A stretch of 64,000 bases of DNA from Robertmurraya siralis (GTDB lineage Bacteria > Bacillota > Bacilli > Bacillales > Cytobacillaceae): the NCBI RefSeq assembly GCF_005502275.1, contig NZ_SWLZ01000024.1, forward strand, positions 1 through 64,000, given 5' to 3'. The position numbers and the translations under genes were made by a program. Each line of letters opens with the position of its first letter. The stretch's first letter is position 1. The notes below the pieces were generated by a model. It was not told where the DNA came from. It saw only the letters and a program-made list of their open reading frames with translations, and did no database searches. Shown piece by piece: positions 43,652 to 52,716 of the stretch.

Positions 43652-44959
43652 CTATGCTACAGTTACTGTCATGTACAAATGACTCATTGCATTAACAACA
43701 GTAATCTTGTCGCTAACGACAACCGATTTTTTACCTTCGCCTTGTGCCACAATAACATCATCAGCATTGAAATCCTCAATAGCTTGTAAGGTTTCTAGTT
43801 CTCTGTGATGAGTTACTACATCATTCCAAAAGGACACTCTGCCCGAATCATTGTTTGGAATTTTTCCGAGGTATTTATCATTAAAAAGAACAGCGATATC
43901 ATTCGCAATTTGATCCAAGACTCGAATCGTCTGGTTGCTGCTAAAATCGCTGTTCTTTTCTTCTGTGAAGGTTGTAAGAGTGTTAATGTCCTCAAGGACC
44001 CTAACCTCGTCGCCAACCTTATGAAAAATAAATTTACCCGCTCTTAGCGCATCCTCCAAACCGTATTGAGTATAATCAACATCAACAGTGTATTCCCCAT
44101 CATAACGCTTATTCGTATTAGATTGATTTACTGCGCACCCTGCTGCTGCACCAGTTACCCAATAGACAAGAGATTGTTCTGGAGTGCCTTCATCCAATGT
44201 TTTATTTTCGACAGAAATGACTCCTTCATAATCTGCTGGGGAACGATAAACCACGGTTTGAAACTTTGCTCCAACGTTATCCCTCATTCGTTTAGTGAAG
44301 GCAACAAACAATGCATTGATTACAGGATCGTTAGTTGTACATCCTAAAGCATTAAAGTGATAAGATTCAATCTTATCTAAAAAGCCTTGATATACTTCAC
44401 CAGTTGGATCTGCGCCATTGCTCCCTCCTGTAAATGGAGTGCCAGCTGTCTCTGCCAATTCTGCATCAGACTTCCAAGTTACAAAATCATTTGGAACCAA
44501 TTCATCCATTGTTGCTACCGTTTGAACATCGATAACTGTTGTACCAAGTAAAGTAGTTACATCAAACTTGTCAGGATCATCAATATTCACAGTTATGACC
44601 GTTTTCAAATCATTACCTCTAGTACCACCGTATAGGGCAGTCGCAAAAGTATTTGCAGCCTTTGTACCTGAGTTCAGTCTATACAAATACGCAGTATGGA
44701 TATTTCGGAATAAATCTCTAATACCTTTTAATTTTTCGTGGTTAAAAGAATAACCAAAAATCCTTAGACTATGCCTCTCTAAATCCTCTGCCCTTACTGT
44801 AAAGATTTCACCTTCTACTCCCCAATCCATCACGAGTGGTAATGCAGCAATTCCACGTTCTGATAGACTAGATGATGCTCTTGCTACACTAATAAAGTTT
44901 ATATAAGCACCTGGTAACACTTTATTTTGTGAGGTAAACGTACCGCCACCTAATGCCAT
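43652..44959 (-). CDS. xkdK: Tail sheath protein (XkdK-like)
   Basis: 435 aa. The N-terminus 'GGTFTSQNKVLPGAYINFIS' and 'SERGIAALPLVMDWG', with C-terminal 'VSDKITVVNAMSHLYMTVTV', are diagnostic of PBSX-type sheath. 'KTVITVNIDDPDKFDVTTLL' is also seen. Its contraction drives tube penetration, so this is a myovirus. Confidence 0.95.
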   Translation of the reverse strand: MALGGGTFTSQNKVLPGAYINFISVARASSSLSERGIAALPLVMDWGVEGEIFTVRAEDLERHSLRIFGYSFNHEKLKGIRDLFRNIHTAYLYRLNSGTKAANTFATALYGGTRGNDLKTVITVNIDDPDKFDVTTLLGTTVIDVQTVATMDELVPNDFVTWKSDAELAETAGTPFTGGSNGADPTGEVYQGFLDKIESYHFNALGCTTNDPVINALFVAFTKRMRDNVGAKFQTVVYRSPADYEGVISVENKTLDEGTPEQSLVYWVTGAAAGCAVNQSNTNKRYDGEYTVDVDYTQYGLEDALRAGKFIFHKVGDEVRVLEDINTLTTFTEEKNSDFSSNQTIRVLDQIANDIAVLFNDKYLGKIPNNDSGRVSFWNDVVTHHRELETLQAIEDFNADDVIVAQGEGKKSVVVSDKITVVNAMSHLYMTVTVA

Positions 44960-45136
44960 TTATTTCACCTTCTTTTTCATGAATTTATCAATTTCCTGCT
45001 CTACTTCTTTGATTGAGTATTTCTTATCATCATTTAAAAGCACTGTTAATAAATCTCTTCGCTCTTTAAAATTAGCTGAGGACAAAATTTGCTTTTTGGA
45101 AAACTTCGCCCTTGTATTAGTTTGTTCAGTTGCCAA
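44960..45136 (-). CDS. Small tail-region protein (XkdJ-position)
   Basis: 58 aa from TTG at 45136, after AGAGGTGAATAAGA. The translation 'KFSKKQILSSANFKERRDLL' and 'DDKKYSIKEVEQEIDKFMKK' is charged and helical. Genes of this size and sequence type lie just before the sheath gene in PBSX-like phages. It ends 1 bp before the sheath ATG. The role is unknown. Confidence 0.75.
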   Translation of the reverse strand: MATEQTNTRAKFSKKQILSSANFKERRDLLTVLLNDDKKYSIKEVEQEIDKFMKKKVK

Positions 45137-45138
45137 TC

Positions 45139-45564
45139 TTATTCACCTCTTATGGAGCCTTCGAACGATATTCCTTCCATCGAATCTTCCTGCTCCGTTA
45201 CTTTTAATATGTGGAAATTGTAATTAACAAAGAAATGCAGGACACCATCCTCTATGTGAGACGATATATTGGTGCCATGTAATAAATCACCATTCCTGCA
45301 AGTGATGAATTCCATTTCAAGGTTGAGTTGTTCAAGGATGGTGTAAGCATCTCTATTTCCTGAACCAAAATAATGGATATCAAAAGGTAAAGTGTTTAAA
45401 TAACGATTTCCTATTATCTTGGTCAAGCTAGGTTCCAAAGGCAAAATAAAAAAAGCAGGTTCCTTAAAGTTTTGTGGAACTGCCTCGTCGTAGATCGTGT
45501 ATTCATCCCCGAAGGTATTATGCAATTTAATTGCAATGGCGTCTATTACATCATCAATCCCCAC
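45139..45564 (-). CDS. Phage tail terminator family protein
   Basis: 141 aa from GTG at 45564, overlapping the end of the gp10-like gene by 11 bp. 'VIDAIAIKLHNTFGDEYTIY', 'VPQNFKEPAFFILPLEPSLT', 'NTLPFDIHYFGSGNRDAYTI' and 'EDGVLHFFVNYNFHI' match the small tail-terminator (DUF6838-like) family. It stops tube growth and joins tail to head. Confidence 0.82.
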   Translation of the reverse strand: MGIDDVIDAIAIKLHNTFGDEYTIYDEAVPQNFKEPAFFILPLEPSLTKIIGNRYLNTLPFDIHYFGSGNRDAYTILEQLNLEMEFITCRNGDLLHGTNISSHIEDGVLHFFVNYNFHILKVTEQEDSMEGISFEGSIRGE

Positions 45565-45711
45565 CGAATACCTCCCCCATAAATGCTTGGATTTTGCGTT
45601 CTATTATTTGCGGTGCTTTTCTTTCGACCTCATCAGCCGAGATGGTCATCATAAACTGACCTTTTACCCAACCTTGCCTATTAGACGTTCTATGCCCAAA
45701 TTCAACGTATG
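45554..45711 (-). CDS. Tail-completion protein (HK97 gp10/XkdI-like), exon 2
   Basis: 158 nt joined after intron removal to exon 1 (46642-47038). The spliced frame continues exon 1 'NPVEYA' with 'SYVEFGHRTSNRQGWVKGQF' and ends 'MMTISADEVERKAPQIIERK' plus about 10 residues. 'YVEFGHR' and the C-terminal helix are hallmarks of the gp10 family. Without splicing this part has no start codon and is not translated. Confidence 0.88.
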
Positions 45712-46641
45712 CATTTTGTTATCCTAAAGGCTTTTTATCCTCTAGTTCTACATGTCACCATGTAGTTCGGCGTACATCATCACTGTATGAAACAGTGTCG
45801 GACACTCTTGCCAGGATTATATTTATTCACCTGGTACGCTCTACGGTGCTTACTAGCCTTTCGCAATCTAGTAAGTTACCTCGGTGTTGACTTCATTTTT
45901 GTGGTACTCTCCAAAGTCTTTCGCCCCTATCTCCTCTTGAATAGCGAGCATATAACATTTTATCGTTTAGACCTGTTATTTCACTAAGTTCTTTTATGCA
46001 AATGTTTTTACCGTAATAATCAATCATTACGTTTGAGGTTTTATTTCTGTACTGTTTTTCTTTAGTTATCCATCTGCAATTAGACGGCTCATAGTTGCCA
46101 TTAACGTCTATCCGGTCAATAGAAAGTCCATCTTTATAACCTTTTGCTAATGCCCATTCCATAAAGGGTTCGAAATTCTCTTTCCATTCTTTGCACACTT
46201 TTATGCCTCTACCACCATAATTAACATATCTATCTACTTTTTGGTTGTAGCAGCGATTTTTCATGTCCCGCCAAATGGCAAATAGTTTGGTGTTAGACAT
46301 ACCGTGTGTTCTAGTTGCATTACCTAACCGGCCTTTATTTATCTCTTTATTTAAACAACCGCATGAAAAGGTTGAGCGTCCTAAAGAGTCATATCTTATT
46401 TCCTTAATTATCCCACATTCACATTTGCATAAATAATAGTACTTGTATTTCAGGTCGTCACGTTTAACTAGGTCAATAATGATTAATTTCCCGACTTGGT
46501 CTCCTCTTTTATATTTCGCCATGTTATCTCCCTCGTGAATTTTTGTTACCTTTATTTTAACATGACTTTGTGTTGAGTGTTAAATTCCACAAATGAAGTT
46601 GTTCACCGATTTTGCCCGATTTTACATGCCCCATTACGTTA
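45712..46641 (-). other. Group I intron with HNH gene in the gp10-like gene
   Basis: 930 nt. Exon 1 ends in U (TATGCCT) and the intron ends in G. P1 pairs exon AUGCCU with intron GGGCAU (46628-46622 region), with U-G at the splice site. Removal restores Y-A-S-Y-V-E-F-G-H exactly. The endonuclease gene fills the 5' two thirds, and the catalytic core with hairpins CTTACTAGATTGCGAAAGG / TAGTAAG and a CAGTGT-rich P7/P8 region lies in the last ~180 nt. Unspliced, exon 1 reads to a stop three codons into the intron. Confidence 0.9.
45893..46522 (-). CDS. HNH homing endonuclease in group I intron
   Basis: 209 aa, ATG after GAGGGAG. A Cys cluster lies at the N-terminus ('CKCECGIIKEIRYD', 'FSCGCLNKE'). 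The central HNH-type region has 'HGMSNTKLFAIWRDMKNRCY', 'YGGRGIKVCKEWKENFEPFM' and 'LSIDRIDVNGNYEPSNCRWI'; the C-terminus has an HTH-like 'CIKELSEITGLNDKMLYARY'. These are standard features of phage intron-encoded HNH enzymes, which cut intronless alleles and spread the intron. The frame appears intact. Confidence 0.9.
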   Translation of the reverse strand: MAKYKRGDQVGKLIIIDLVKRDDLKYKYYYLCKCECGIIKEIRYDSLGRSTFSCGCLNKEINKGRLGNATRTHGMSNTKLFAIWRDMKNRCYNQKVDRYVNYGGRGIKVCKEWKENFEPFMEWALAKGYKDGLSIDRIDVNGNYEPSNCRWITKEKQYRNKTSNVMIDYYGKNICIKELSEITGLNDKMLYARYSRGDRGERLWRVPQK

Positions 46642-47038
46642 AGGCATATTCCACTGGATTTATAACGTAAATCTCATATATATTACCTCGTTTTACAATT
46701 CGTAGTTCTTCCGCAAATGAAGCTGCATTTTTCCCTCTTCCGCTTCTTGATTCTGCTTCTTGGTGAGTTTTAGCTGTCCAGCCACGCCTTAGAGTACCAC
46801 CAGTCTTTGTTGTGCTCGCCTTAAATGACACTTGCTTGCCGTCTTTGGTTGTAAAATTTACTTCATTGTTGTATTGCCCGACAGGTGTCCTTCGAATAAC
46901 CTTAGCCAGCATTCGAGCAGCTAACTCCTTTGCACAATCCTCACAAAATTTATCAAAGTCTGCTCCTCGATTTATATTTTCTAATCGCTGTTGGAGTCTT
47001 TGTAGCTGCCGATAATCAACTCTTCCCCATCTAGCCAT
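46642..47038 (-). CDS. Tail-completion protein (HK97 gp10/XkdI-like), exon 1
   Basis: 397 nt, about 132 codons, joined to exon 2 for a 184-aa product. Features of the gp10 family are 'FDKFCEDCAKELAARMLAKV', 'RRTPVGQY' and 'GGTLRRGWTAKTH', with 'IYEIYVINPVEYA' at the splice point. Its start codon overlaps the stop of the upstream gene. It is needed for joining heads to tails in this phage group. Confidence 0.9.
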
Positions 47039-47400
47039 TACGCATATTCCTTAAATAGTTCTAATCGGATTTGTTGATGGTCCAAAAAAATACCAGGTTT
47101 ACCGCTACGAGTGTATTCTGTTGTCACATTGTCTTGAGTAACGATGATTTTACATCCTGCCGGTATGTCATATTCATTACCTAATGACAATTGTATCTCT
47201 TCAGCTATAGTTGCAGGACCACCTGATTTCGAAGTGGCGGTCAATGTTTTATGAGACAATTTACACTTTAAATTTTCATGAAGTGTAACTTCTTCGTATC
47301 GAGTGATATGAGTTATGGGGTCTTTAACGGCTTTCCACTCTTTCACCGTACAAGTGCCTCTCCAAAGCATTTCAAGAGCCTTTCTTCGTGAGCTTACCAT
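47038..47400 (-). CDS. Head-tail joining protein (XkdH/Phage_H_T_join-like)
   Basis: 120 aa. 'LEMLWRGTCTVKEWKAVKDP' and 'PAGCKIIVTQDNVTTEYTRS' fit the small beta-barrel closure/adaptor proteins encoded at this position. It overlaps its neighbours by 1 and 7 bp. The assignment rests on sequence type and gene order. Confidence 0.75.
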   Translation of the reverse strand: MVSSRRKALEMLWRGTCTVKEWKAVKDPITHITRYEEVTLHENLKCKLSHKTLTATSKSGGPATIAEEIQLSLGNEYDIPAGCKIIVTQDNVTTEYTRSGKPGIFLDHQQIRLELFKEYA

Positions 47401-47789
47401 GTTAACACCCGATATTTAACAAAATCCACGTCATTGTGCCGTAAATAATTTACATACGCGTCAAAATGCCCCTCTGGTGTTGTTTTTTCATTAACAGCAA
47501 AAGAGACATTAGTATCTCCGTCTTGTACTTGTTTGGCTACAAAGTCGAAATTCAAAGACTCAATATTAAGTTGACCCATACTTTTTTTAGTTAAAAGAAA
47601 TTCACCGACTACCATATCAATTGCGATTTCTTTCAATCCCTTTGGAATACTTGATAAATTAGTTTGGTTTTTAATGTGGTTTTCCACTTTATCAATCGCA
47701 AATTTTAAAAGCACAATATCCGTAGAAGCTGGGGTGCTCGACACCGAAATGCCAAGCGATTCCAACCTATTCTTTACATCTTCGAGCAT
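47394..47789 (-). CDS. Head-tail connector (gp6-like)
   Basis: 131 aa, mostly helical at the N-terminus ('VLLKFAIDKVENHIKNQTNL', 'LKEIAIDMVVGEFLLTKKSM'). A short beta C-terminus follows. This fits the phage gp6/YqbG-type adaptor that sits under the portal. It lies directly downstream of the capsid cassette. Confidence 0.78.
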   Translation of the reverse strand: MLEDVKNRLESLGISVSSTPASTDIVLLKFAIDKVENHIKNQTNLSSIPKGLKEIAIDMVVGEFLLTKKSMGQLNIESLNFDFVAKQVQDGDTNVSFAVNEKTTPEGHFDAYVNYLRHNDVDFVKYRVLTW

Positions 47790-47800
47790 GCTATCACGCC

Positions 47801-48085
47801 CTATTCAGCTTTTTGTTGTGACTCAACAATTTTCTTGATAATGCCTTCCTCTGTCGTTGCTTTACCGATGTCAATTCCATGTTCTTGAGCATAAGCTTTT
47901 AATTCTTCTGCTGATTTCCCTTCAAATTTAGAAGCTTGTTGCTCTTCAATCTTTTCAACGACTTCCATAATATTTTTATTAAGATGTTTTTCAACAATCA
48001 CAAATTCTTCCCCTATAGAAAAACGCTCCCCATTATAAAAAATAGGGAACGAATTTTCTTTTACTGATACTTTAAGTTTTGTCAT
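47801..48085 (-). CDS. Small head protein with HeH/LEM-like motif
   Basis: 94 aa. A beta-rich N-terminus ('FPIFYNGERFSIGEEFVIVE') leads to a C-terminal helix-extended-loop-helix 'GKSAEELKAYAQEHGIDIGK' (about residues 54-75). HeH-like domains often occur in such head-completion proteins. The exact role is unknown. Confidence 0.65.
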   Translation of the reverse strand: MTKLKVSVKENSFPIFYNGERFSIGEEFVIVEKHLNKNIMEVVEKIEEQQASKFEGKSAEELKAYAQEHGIDIGKATTEEGIIKKIVESQQKAE

Positions 48086-48100
48086 AAATCACGCATCCCC

Positions 48101-49123
48101 CTACACAATTGGTTGAGCTTGGAATACATTGTTTGCTTCCGGGAATGATGGAATTGCAGTAGCTGCTGCCTTAGTCCAAGTAGAAACAGGGTCTAAGCCT
48201 TCTTCGTAAACCATAGCAATAACTTTGTCCACGTTATGCACTTGCTCGTTTCCTTCTCTAATCATTCTGCTTTCTTCTGGCGTTGGCCCATATAAGGTTT
48301 CTCCAAGTACTCCACTGCCGAACATAACGAATTTATTTTCACCAAAATAACGAGCAGTAGTGTATGTTCCATTAGGATTCTGTTTACGATACTTTGAGTC
48401 GTAAACAGCAATTTGCGGTAAATTATGCTGCAACATGAATGCATTTAAATCAGCGCGTGTTGGAATACGTCCTGAGTCTTTACCAAATAGATACCCAATT
48501 ATTTTAGAGTTCCTTAGAATTTGAGTAAGTACTTTCGTTGATGTTAGTGCGCGAGTCGCCTTCTCATCTAAAGAATCCTGCCAGCGTTCTAAATCCCCAA
48601 TTATATCCGCATTAGGGTCTGTCCATAAGGCGGTTCCTGAAAGTGTTTCCTGGTGTTCTTCCGGCACATGGTAATCAACGGTCATATTCAAACCGTTTTC
48701 GTCTAAAGTCACCTTACCAGTAGTTAAAGCTTCCATGCGCATGATTTCGATACGAGCTTTAACACCCTGTACTAAGGTATCAATATCACCAAACACGCGC
48801 TGAGTTAAATATTGCTGCTCCTGTGGTGTGCGAGGGAACTGTAAAGCAATTAAATCTTTTTCAGTAATTTGCATTTTACGTTTAATATAAGCAGCTTCAA
48901 GTGCCTGTTTGGCAGCTTCACGTGACCCAATTTCAGCTTCAGTATCAAATGCATGTACAGATGCAACAACCGGCAATGAACTAGCACCTACTAAATATTC
49001 AAAATCTAAAGTTCCGTGTTTTACTTCAGGAAAAAGAGTTTCTCCAAGTAACGGTTTATACTGCCGTTCTTTTAAATAGTCTAATACTGTTTTGGAATCA
49101 AAAAGTTCTAATACATCTGGCAT
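48101..49123 (-). CDS. Major capsid protein (E family)
   Basis: 340 aa, lambda gpE-like (PF03864) type. Features are 'LYDYLKERQYKPLLGETLFP'-like N-terminus 'LKERQYKPLLGETLFPEVKH', 'KRKMQITEKDLIALQFPRTP', 'ALWTDPNADIIGDLERWQD' and C-terminal 'MIREGNEQVHNVDKVIAMVY'. It forms the icosahedral shell, with a decoration protein and GP20 scaffold alongside. Confidence 0.92.
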   Translation of the reverse strand: MPDVLELFDSKTVLDYLKERQYKPLLGETLFPEVKHGTLDFEYLVGASSLPVVASVHAFDTEAEIGSREAAKQALEAAYIKRKMQITEKDLIALQFPRTPQEQQYLTQRVFGDIDTLVQGVKARIEIMRMEALTTGKVTLDENGLNMTVDYHVPEEHQETLSGTALWTDPNADIIGDLERWQDSLDEKATRALTSTKVLTQILRNSKIIGYLFGKDSGRIPTRADLNAFMLQHNLPQIAVYDSKYRKQNPNGTYTTARYFGENKFVMFGSGVLGETLYGPTPEESRMIREGNEQVHNVDKVIAMVYEEGLDPVSTWTKAAATAIPSFPEANNVFQAQPIV

Positions 49124-49150
49124 ATTTCTTTTCCTCCTTATGTCGCTTTT

Positions 49151-49465
49151 TTAGCGGAATGTGATTTTTGTTAATGCTGTTTTTGCTTCTGTTGATGGTG
49201 GGGCAGGTAAGCGTTCTTCTAAAACATAAGCTTCAACAATTAAAGAACCTGGTTGTGGGCCATTTGTTACATCTACATCTGTATATAAGATTCCTTCTGC
49301 TGTTTCATCATTCGCTGGAAGAATTGTACCTGCTTTTACAATCTTCTTTCCGTCTGAATTGGTGACTACACCAGCATCACTCACCTGATAAGTAAAAGCT
49401 TGTACTTTTGAGGACGCTAAAAAATTGATACGATCCGCTTTCTGAATTGGTTTAACATATGGCAT
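49151..49465 (-). CDS. Head decoration-like protein
   Basis: 104 aa between scaffold and capsid genes. It is beta-rich: 'VQAFTYQVSDAGVVTNSDGK', 'VKAGTILPANDETAEGILYT' and 'GSLIVEAYVLEERLP'. Position and composition match head-stabilising decoration proteins that pair with E-family capsids. Confidence 0.75.
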   Translation of the reverse strand: MPYVKPIQKADRINFLASSKVQAFTYQVSDAGVVTNSDGKKIVKAGTILPANDETAEGILYTDVDVTNGPQPGSLIVEAYVLEERLPAPPSTEAKTALTKITFR

Positions 49466-49483
49466 TTATATTTCCTCCTTCAA

Positions 49484-50086
49484 TTAACCCCATGGGTCAT
49501 TTTCGTTTTTAGCTGCTTGACTTCTTTCGTTTGCCATTTTCGCAAAGTCAGCGCCAATGTCTGATTGGTTTTCAGAATCACTATTGCCTCCACCCGGAAC
49601 AAAACCTTTGAATTTTTGAGTGTCTTTCTTATCAGGCACAAACAAAAAGGACTTTGATTCTTGCAGTGATTTTAACTGCTCATCAAGTCCTTTAGAGACA
49701 TTCCCATCATCGCCTAATTCAATTTTTGCTTTGTCAATGAGACCAGTTACTAAATCAGCGTCATGAACCTTGCCAGCAAGAGCTAATTTAATAGCGCTGG
49801 ATAGCTGAGTATCTTTAAGTTTTGTTTCATATTCTGTCTTATCAGCATCGTACTGTTTTTGCAAAGTGTCTAATTTTGTCTTAAGTTCTTCGCTGCCCTC
49901 TGTTTGTTTTTTCAATTCCTTTAGGTCTTTATCTCGCTGTTCCAACTGTTTCTTCAAATCATCCAAACTTGTATTTAAGTCATTATTCTTCGTTTTGTAA
50001 GATTCTACAGTTTTCCCATGCTCAGTCATGATGGATTCAATCTTGTCCTTTTCAAGACCTAACCCTTCTAAAAACTCTCTTTTCAT
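49484..50086 (-). CDS. Scaffold protein (GP20-type)
   Basis: 200 aa from ATG at 50086, 8 nt after GGAGG. 'KREFLEGLGLEKDKIESIMT' at the start is diagnostic of Phage_GP20. A long coiled coil follows (about 25-85), and a Ser/Asn-rich end with 'KMANERSQAAKN'. It guides procapsid assembly and is then lost. Confidence 0.92.
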   Translation of the reverse strand: MKREFLEGLGLEKDKIESIMTEHGKTVESYKTKNNDLNTSLDDLKKQLEQRDKDLKELKKQTEGSEELKTKLDTLQKQYDADKTEYETKLKDTQLSSAIKLALAGKVHDADLVTGLIDKAKIELGDDGNVSKGLDEQLKSLQESKSFLFVPDKKDTQKFKGFVPGGGNSDSENQSDIGADFAKMANERSQAAKNENDPWG

Positions 50087-50180
50087 AACATTTACCTCCA
50101 TTGGTTACGATTATTTTTACGTGGTTACGTCCACGACCAGCTTTAATAGTTAACGTCCATAAATGCTAAAATGACGAGTT

Positions 50181-51212
50181 TTAAACTGCGACAAATCTTT
50201 TTTCCCACTCAGGATATTTAATCTTACTATCGATATAAATAACCTTATCGTCACTGGCTCTAGCAATACGTCGACTGTAATCATCTTCAAAATATGGAAC
50301 TGTTGTAGTTCTACAATACGGGTGAAATGGATTCGCTGTTATACCCGGCTCGAATTCACTCATTTTGAATACTTTCCCATCCATTGAACGGCAAATCAAA
50401 CTTGTTTTCCTATCAAGTGTAGCGACAATTTCATAACGTTCTACCTTTAGTTCATTAAAAGATTCTTTTTGCGCTGATGCACTAAAAAACGCTGATTCAG
50501 TCATTACGAGACGAGCAGCGTTTGAACGAGAAGTATTAAGTTTTTTCGATATTGTTGAAATCACTTTATCAGGCGCTTGACCTCGAGCAATCGATTGAAT
50601 CAGTTCTGTGTGCAAAGTATTTACCAACAGTTGCTTATCTCGCCATATTTTATCACTGAAGGTCAATCTATCTGTTGTCCATGGTTTTCTAATGATTCTA
50701 TCAAGCTTTTTATCATCAATAACATGCATTGTAAAACCAATACCAAATGCGCTTTGAATTTCAAAAGCCGTGTGAAGATAAGTGCTTTGATACGTATCCT
50801 TCATTAATTGTTCTACTGCATTAATTTGACCTCCATACAGCTTTTCAACATGTTGCTGTAACTGAATTTGTAAACTCTCCAACCGACTAATATGAACTCT
50901 AGCTGAAGCATTCTCTAACTGTTTCATCCACTTTTGATTCAATGCATTTTTTTCTCCGTATTGGATATACTCTTCAACGGTCCATCTGAATTCCTTCAAT
51001 TCATCTGTCTTCAGTAGTTGTTTTGCTTCAGATAATGATATTTCATTGTTTGTGGCAAAACGTATATACCATTTAGCAATATCCTTATCAATTTCGGACA
51101 TTGTTCGAATATACACTTTTTCCATATCAGCAAGATAGGTTTCACTTTTATTGAGTTCAGCATTTAGTAATAATTCAAAACGATTGCGCCAATACTCACG
51201 ACTCTTGGCCAT
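50181..51212 (-). CDS. Minor head protein (SPP1 gp7/Mu gpF-like)
   Basis: 343 aa. A helical N-terminus is followed by the conserved C-terminal motif: 'ARLVMTESAFFSASAQKESF', 'YEIVATLDRKTSLICRSMDG' and 'GITANPFHPYCRTTTVPYF'. The Cys/His pattern is typical of phage head morphogenesis proteins. It binds the portal, and its start overlaps the portal gene by 17 bp. Confidence 0.92.
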   Translation of the reverse strand: MAKSREYWRNRFELLLNAELNKSETYLADMEKVYIRTMSEIDKDIAKWYIRFATNNEISLSEAKQLLKTDELKEFRWTVEEYIQYGEKNALNQKWMKQLENASARVHISRLESLQIQLQQHVEKLYGGQINAVEQLMKDTYQSTYLHTAFEIQSAFGIGFTMHVIDDKKLDRIIRKPWTTDRLTFSDKIWRDKQLLVNTLHTELIQSIARGQAPDKVISTISKKLNTSRSNAARLVMTESAFFSASAQKESFNELKVERYEIVATLDRKTSLICRSMDGKVFKMSEFEPGITANPFHPYCRTTTVPYFEDDYSRRIARASDDKVIYIDSKIKYPEWEKRFVAV

Positions 51213-52701
51213 CTAACTCACCCGGATTTCTTCGAAAAGTTGCCCTATATCCATCATACTCATTCATCCTTTCATTACGTTCTTTCTTTATGCGATCTAG
51301 TTCCCGTTGTACATCATCGACGTATGGATGTTGCGATATTCGAGTTTCAAGTGATAAATCCGTTGACTTGTTTAAGCTTTCGATAACCTCAGACTCATTC
51401 ACAAGTGTATCCCGGTTAAAGATGAACTTAACTGATTCCCCCTCAAAGTCTCCTTGCCCTGTGTTCGCAAGGTGTTGGTTAACGAACCAAAGTAACTCCT
51501 CAAATGATGCCTGAAACTCTGTTTCGATGCCATTGGCGTCAAGTTCAATATCACTGTACATGCTTTGAATATTCATCTGATTTGGATTGTTGCTCATACG
51601 GTCATCTTTTGAATCATAACCACGGCCATTTTCAATTAGTGCCTTTTTAAAAAGTTTCAGGATGGATTCATAGTTGTCTTTATTGACCTCAATATAAAGG
51701 GTTTCTAAACCACCTTTTGCCCCATCGGCACTACGGACCTTAACAGCACCATACTGAGCAAGGTTTCGTCTAAATTCCCCTAAATCTTGCCCATCATAGT
51801 TATGCAGCACAAGAATAGTAGAGCGAGCATCTTCTTCCATGTTGTTTTGAAAATCACTCAACATGGTATTGATTCCATCTTGGAGACTTTTTACCCGTTT
51901 TATCAAAGGTGATTCCCTATTATTGAACCTAAATGGAATAAGTGGGATACGCTGCCAGTTCAAAGCCTGAGTATTACCCTCATCATCAATAACCGTTAAA
52001 TAGGAGGAAGGCTGTTTTTCCACATCAGGAATTAAGCGACCATTAAACCAAACATACCTAGTGACACCATTCAAGGTGTAATAATCAGCATATTCTTTCA
52101 CCACTTCTGTTTCACCCTCATATGTGTTGATAGTATATAGATGCACAAAAGAATGTAATTCAGTTTTGTCAGCATCTTTCCAAAAGGGTAATACTTCATA
52201 ACTTTTGAAGTGCTTGAAAGCAAGTACACCAAACTCATTATAATAGGGATATAAGTACGAAATTCCACCATTTAAGGCATCTTCTCCTATGTTCTTCAGA
52301 GTACGATGAAACCGTTTATTAAATACATTCTGCAGCAGTTTTAAATAGGTTTTATTTTCAGTTTCAATAGTTAAGGGTTTGCCCAATTGATAATTAACCT
52401 TTTGGTCTACTAACTTAGCATATTGGTTATCCAGTACTTTATTGTTAGGGAGATTTTTAACACTTTCTAAACGGCCGCCCTTACCAATGACCTTTCTTTC
52501 GCGCTTCGTGATATCTTGTTCACCATCGTAATAATTGACACCTGTTTTTATCCATTTTAATTTGTCAGATTTCTTAAACTTCTGTATTTCTTTCTCTAGA
52601 ACTTTAATATCACTTAGAATCGATTTTGCCGCATCGTCAATCACAACACTTAAATATTCTGACTCTGTTTTTATACCTTGATAAGGAAAATACCCTGTCA
52701 T
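51196..52701 (-). CDS. Portal protein (SPP1 family)
   Basis: 501 aa. 'YYDGEQDITKRERKVIGKGG', 'NNKVLDNQYAKLVDQKVNYQ' and 'GISYLYPYYNEFGVLAFKHF' are SPP1_portal hallmarks, with 'RNNPNQMNIQSMYSDIELDA'-like 'SNNPNQMNIQSMYSDIELDA'. It forms the dodecameric DNA gate at one capsid vertex and docks the terminase. Confidence 0.94.
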   Translation of the reverse strand: MTGYFPYQGIKTESEYLSVVIDDAAKSILSDIKVLEKEIQKFKKSDKLKWIKTGVNYYDGEQDITKRERKVIGKGGRLESVKNLPNNKVLDNQYAKLVDQKVNYQLGKPLTIETENKTYLKLLQNVFNKRFHRTLKNIGEDALNGGISYLYPYYNEFGVLAFKHFKSYEVLPFWKDADKTELHSFVHLYTINTYEGETEVVKEYADYYTLNGVTRYVWFNGRLIPDVEKQPSSYLTVIDDEGNTQALNWQRIPLIPFRFNNRESPLIKRVKSLQDGINTMLSDFQNNMEEDARSTILVLHNYDGQDLGEFRRNLAQYGAVKVRSADGAKGGLETLYIEVNKDNYESILKLFKKALIENGRGYDSKDDRMSNNPNQMNIQSMYSDIELDANGIETEFQASFEELLWFVNQHLANTGQGDFEGESVKFIFNRDTLVNESEVIESLNKSTDLSLETRISQHPYVDDVQRELDRIKKERNERMNEYDGYRATFRRNPGELDGQES

Positions 52702-52716
52702 TTTTTCACCTTCTTT

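Noticed and set aside
46634-46641. gp10-like protein ending in ALT at 46634
   Set aside because: The last codons and stop are intron sequence; the true C-terminus is in exon 2.
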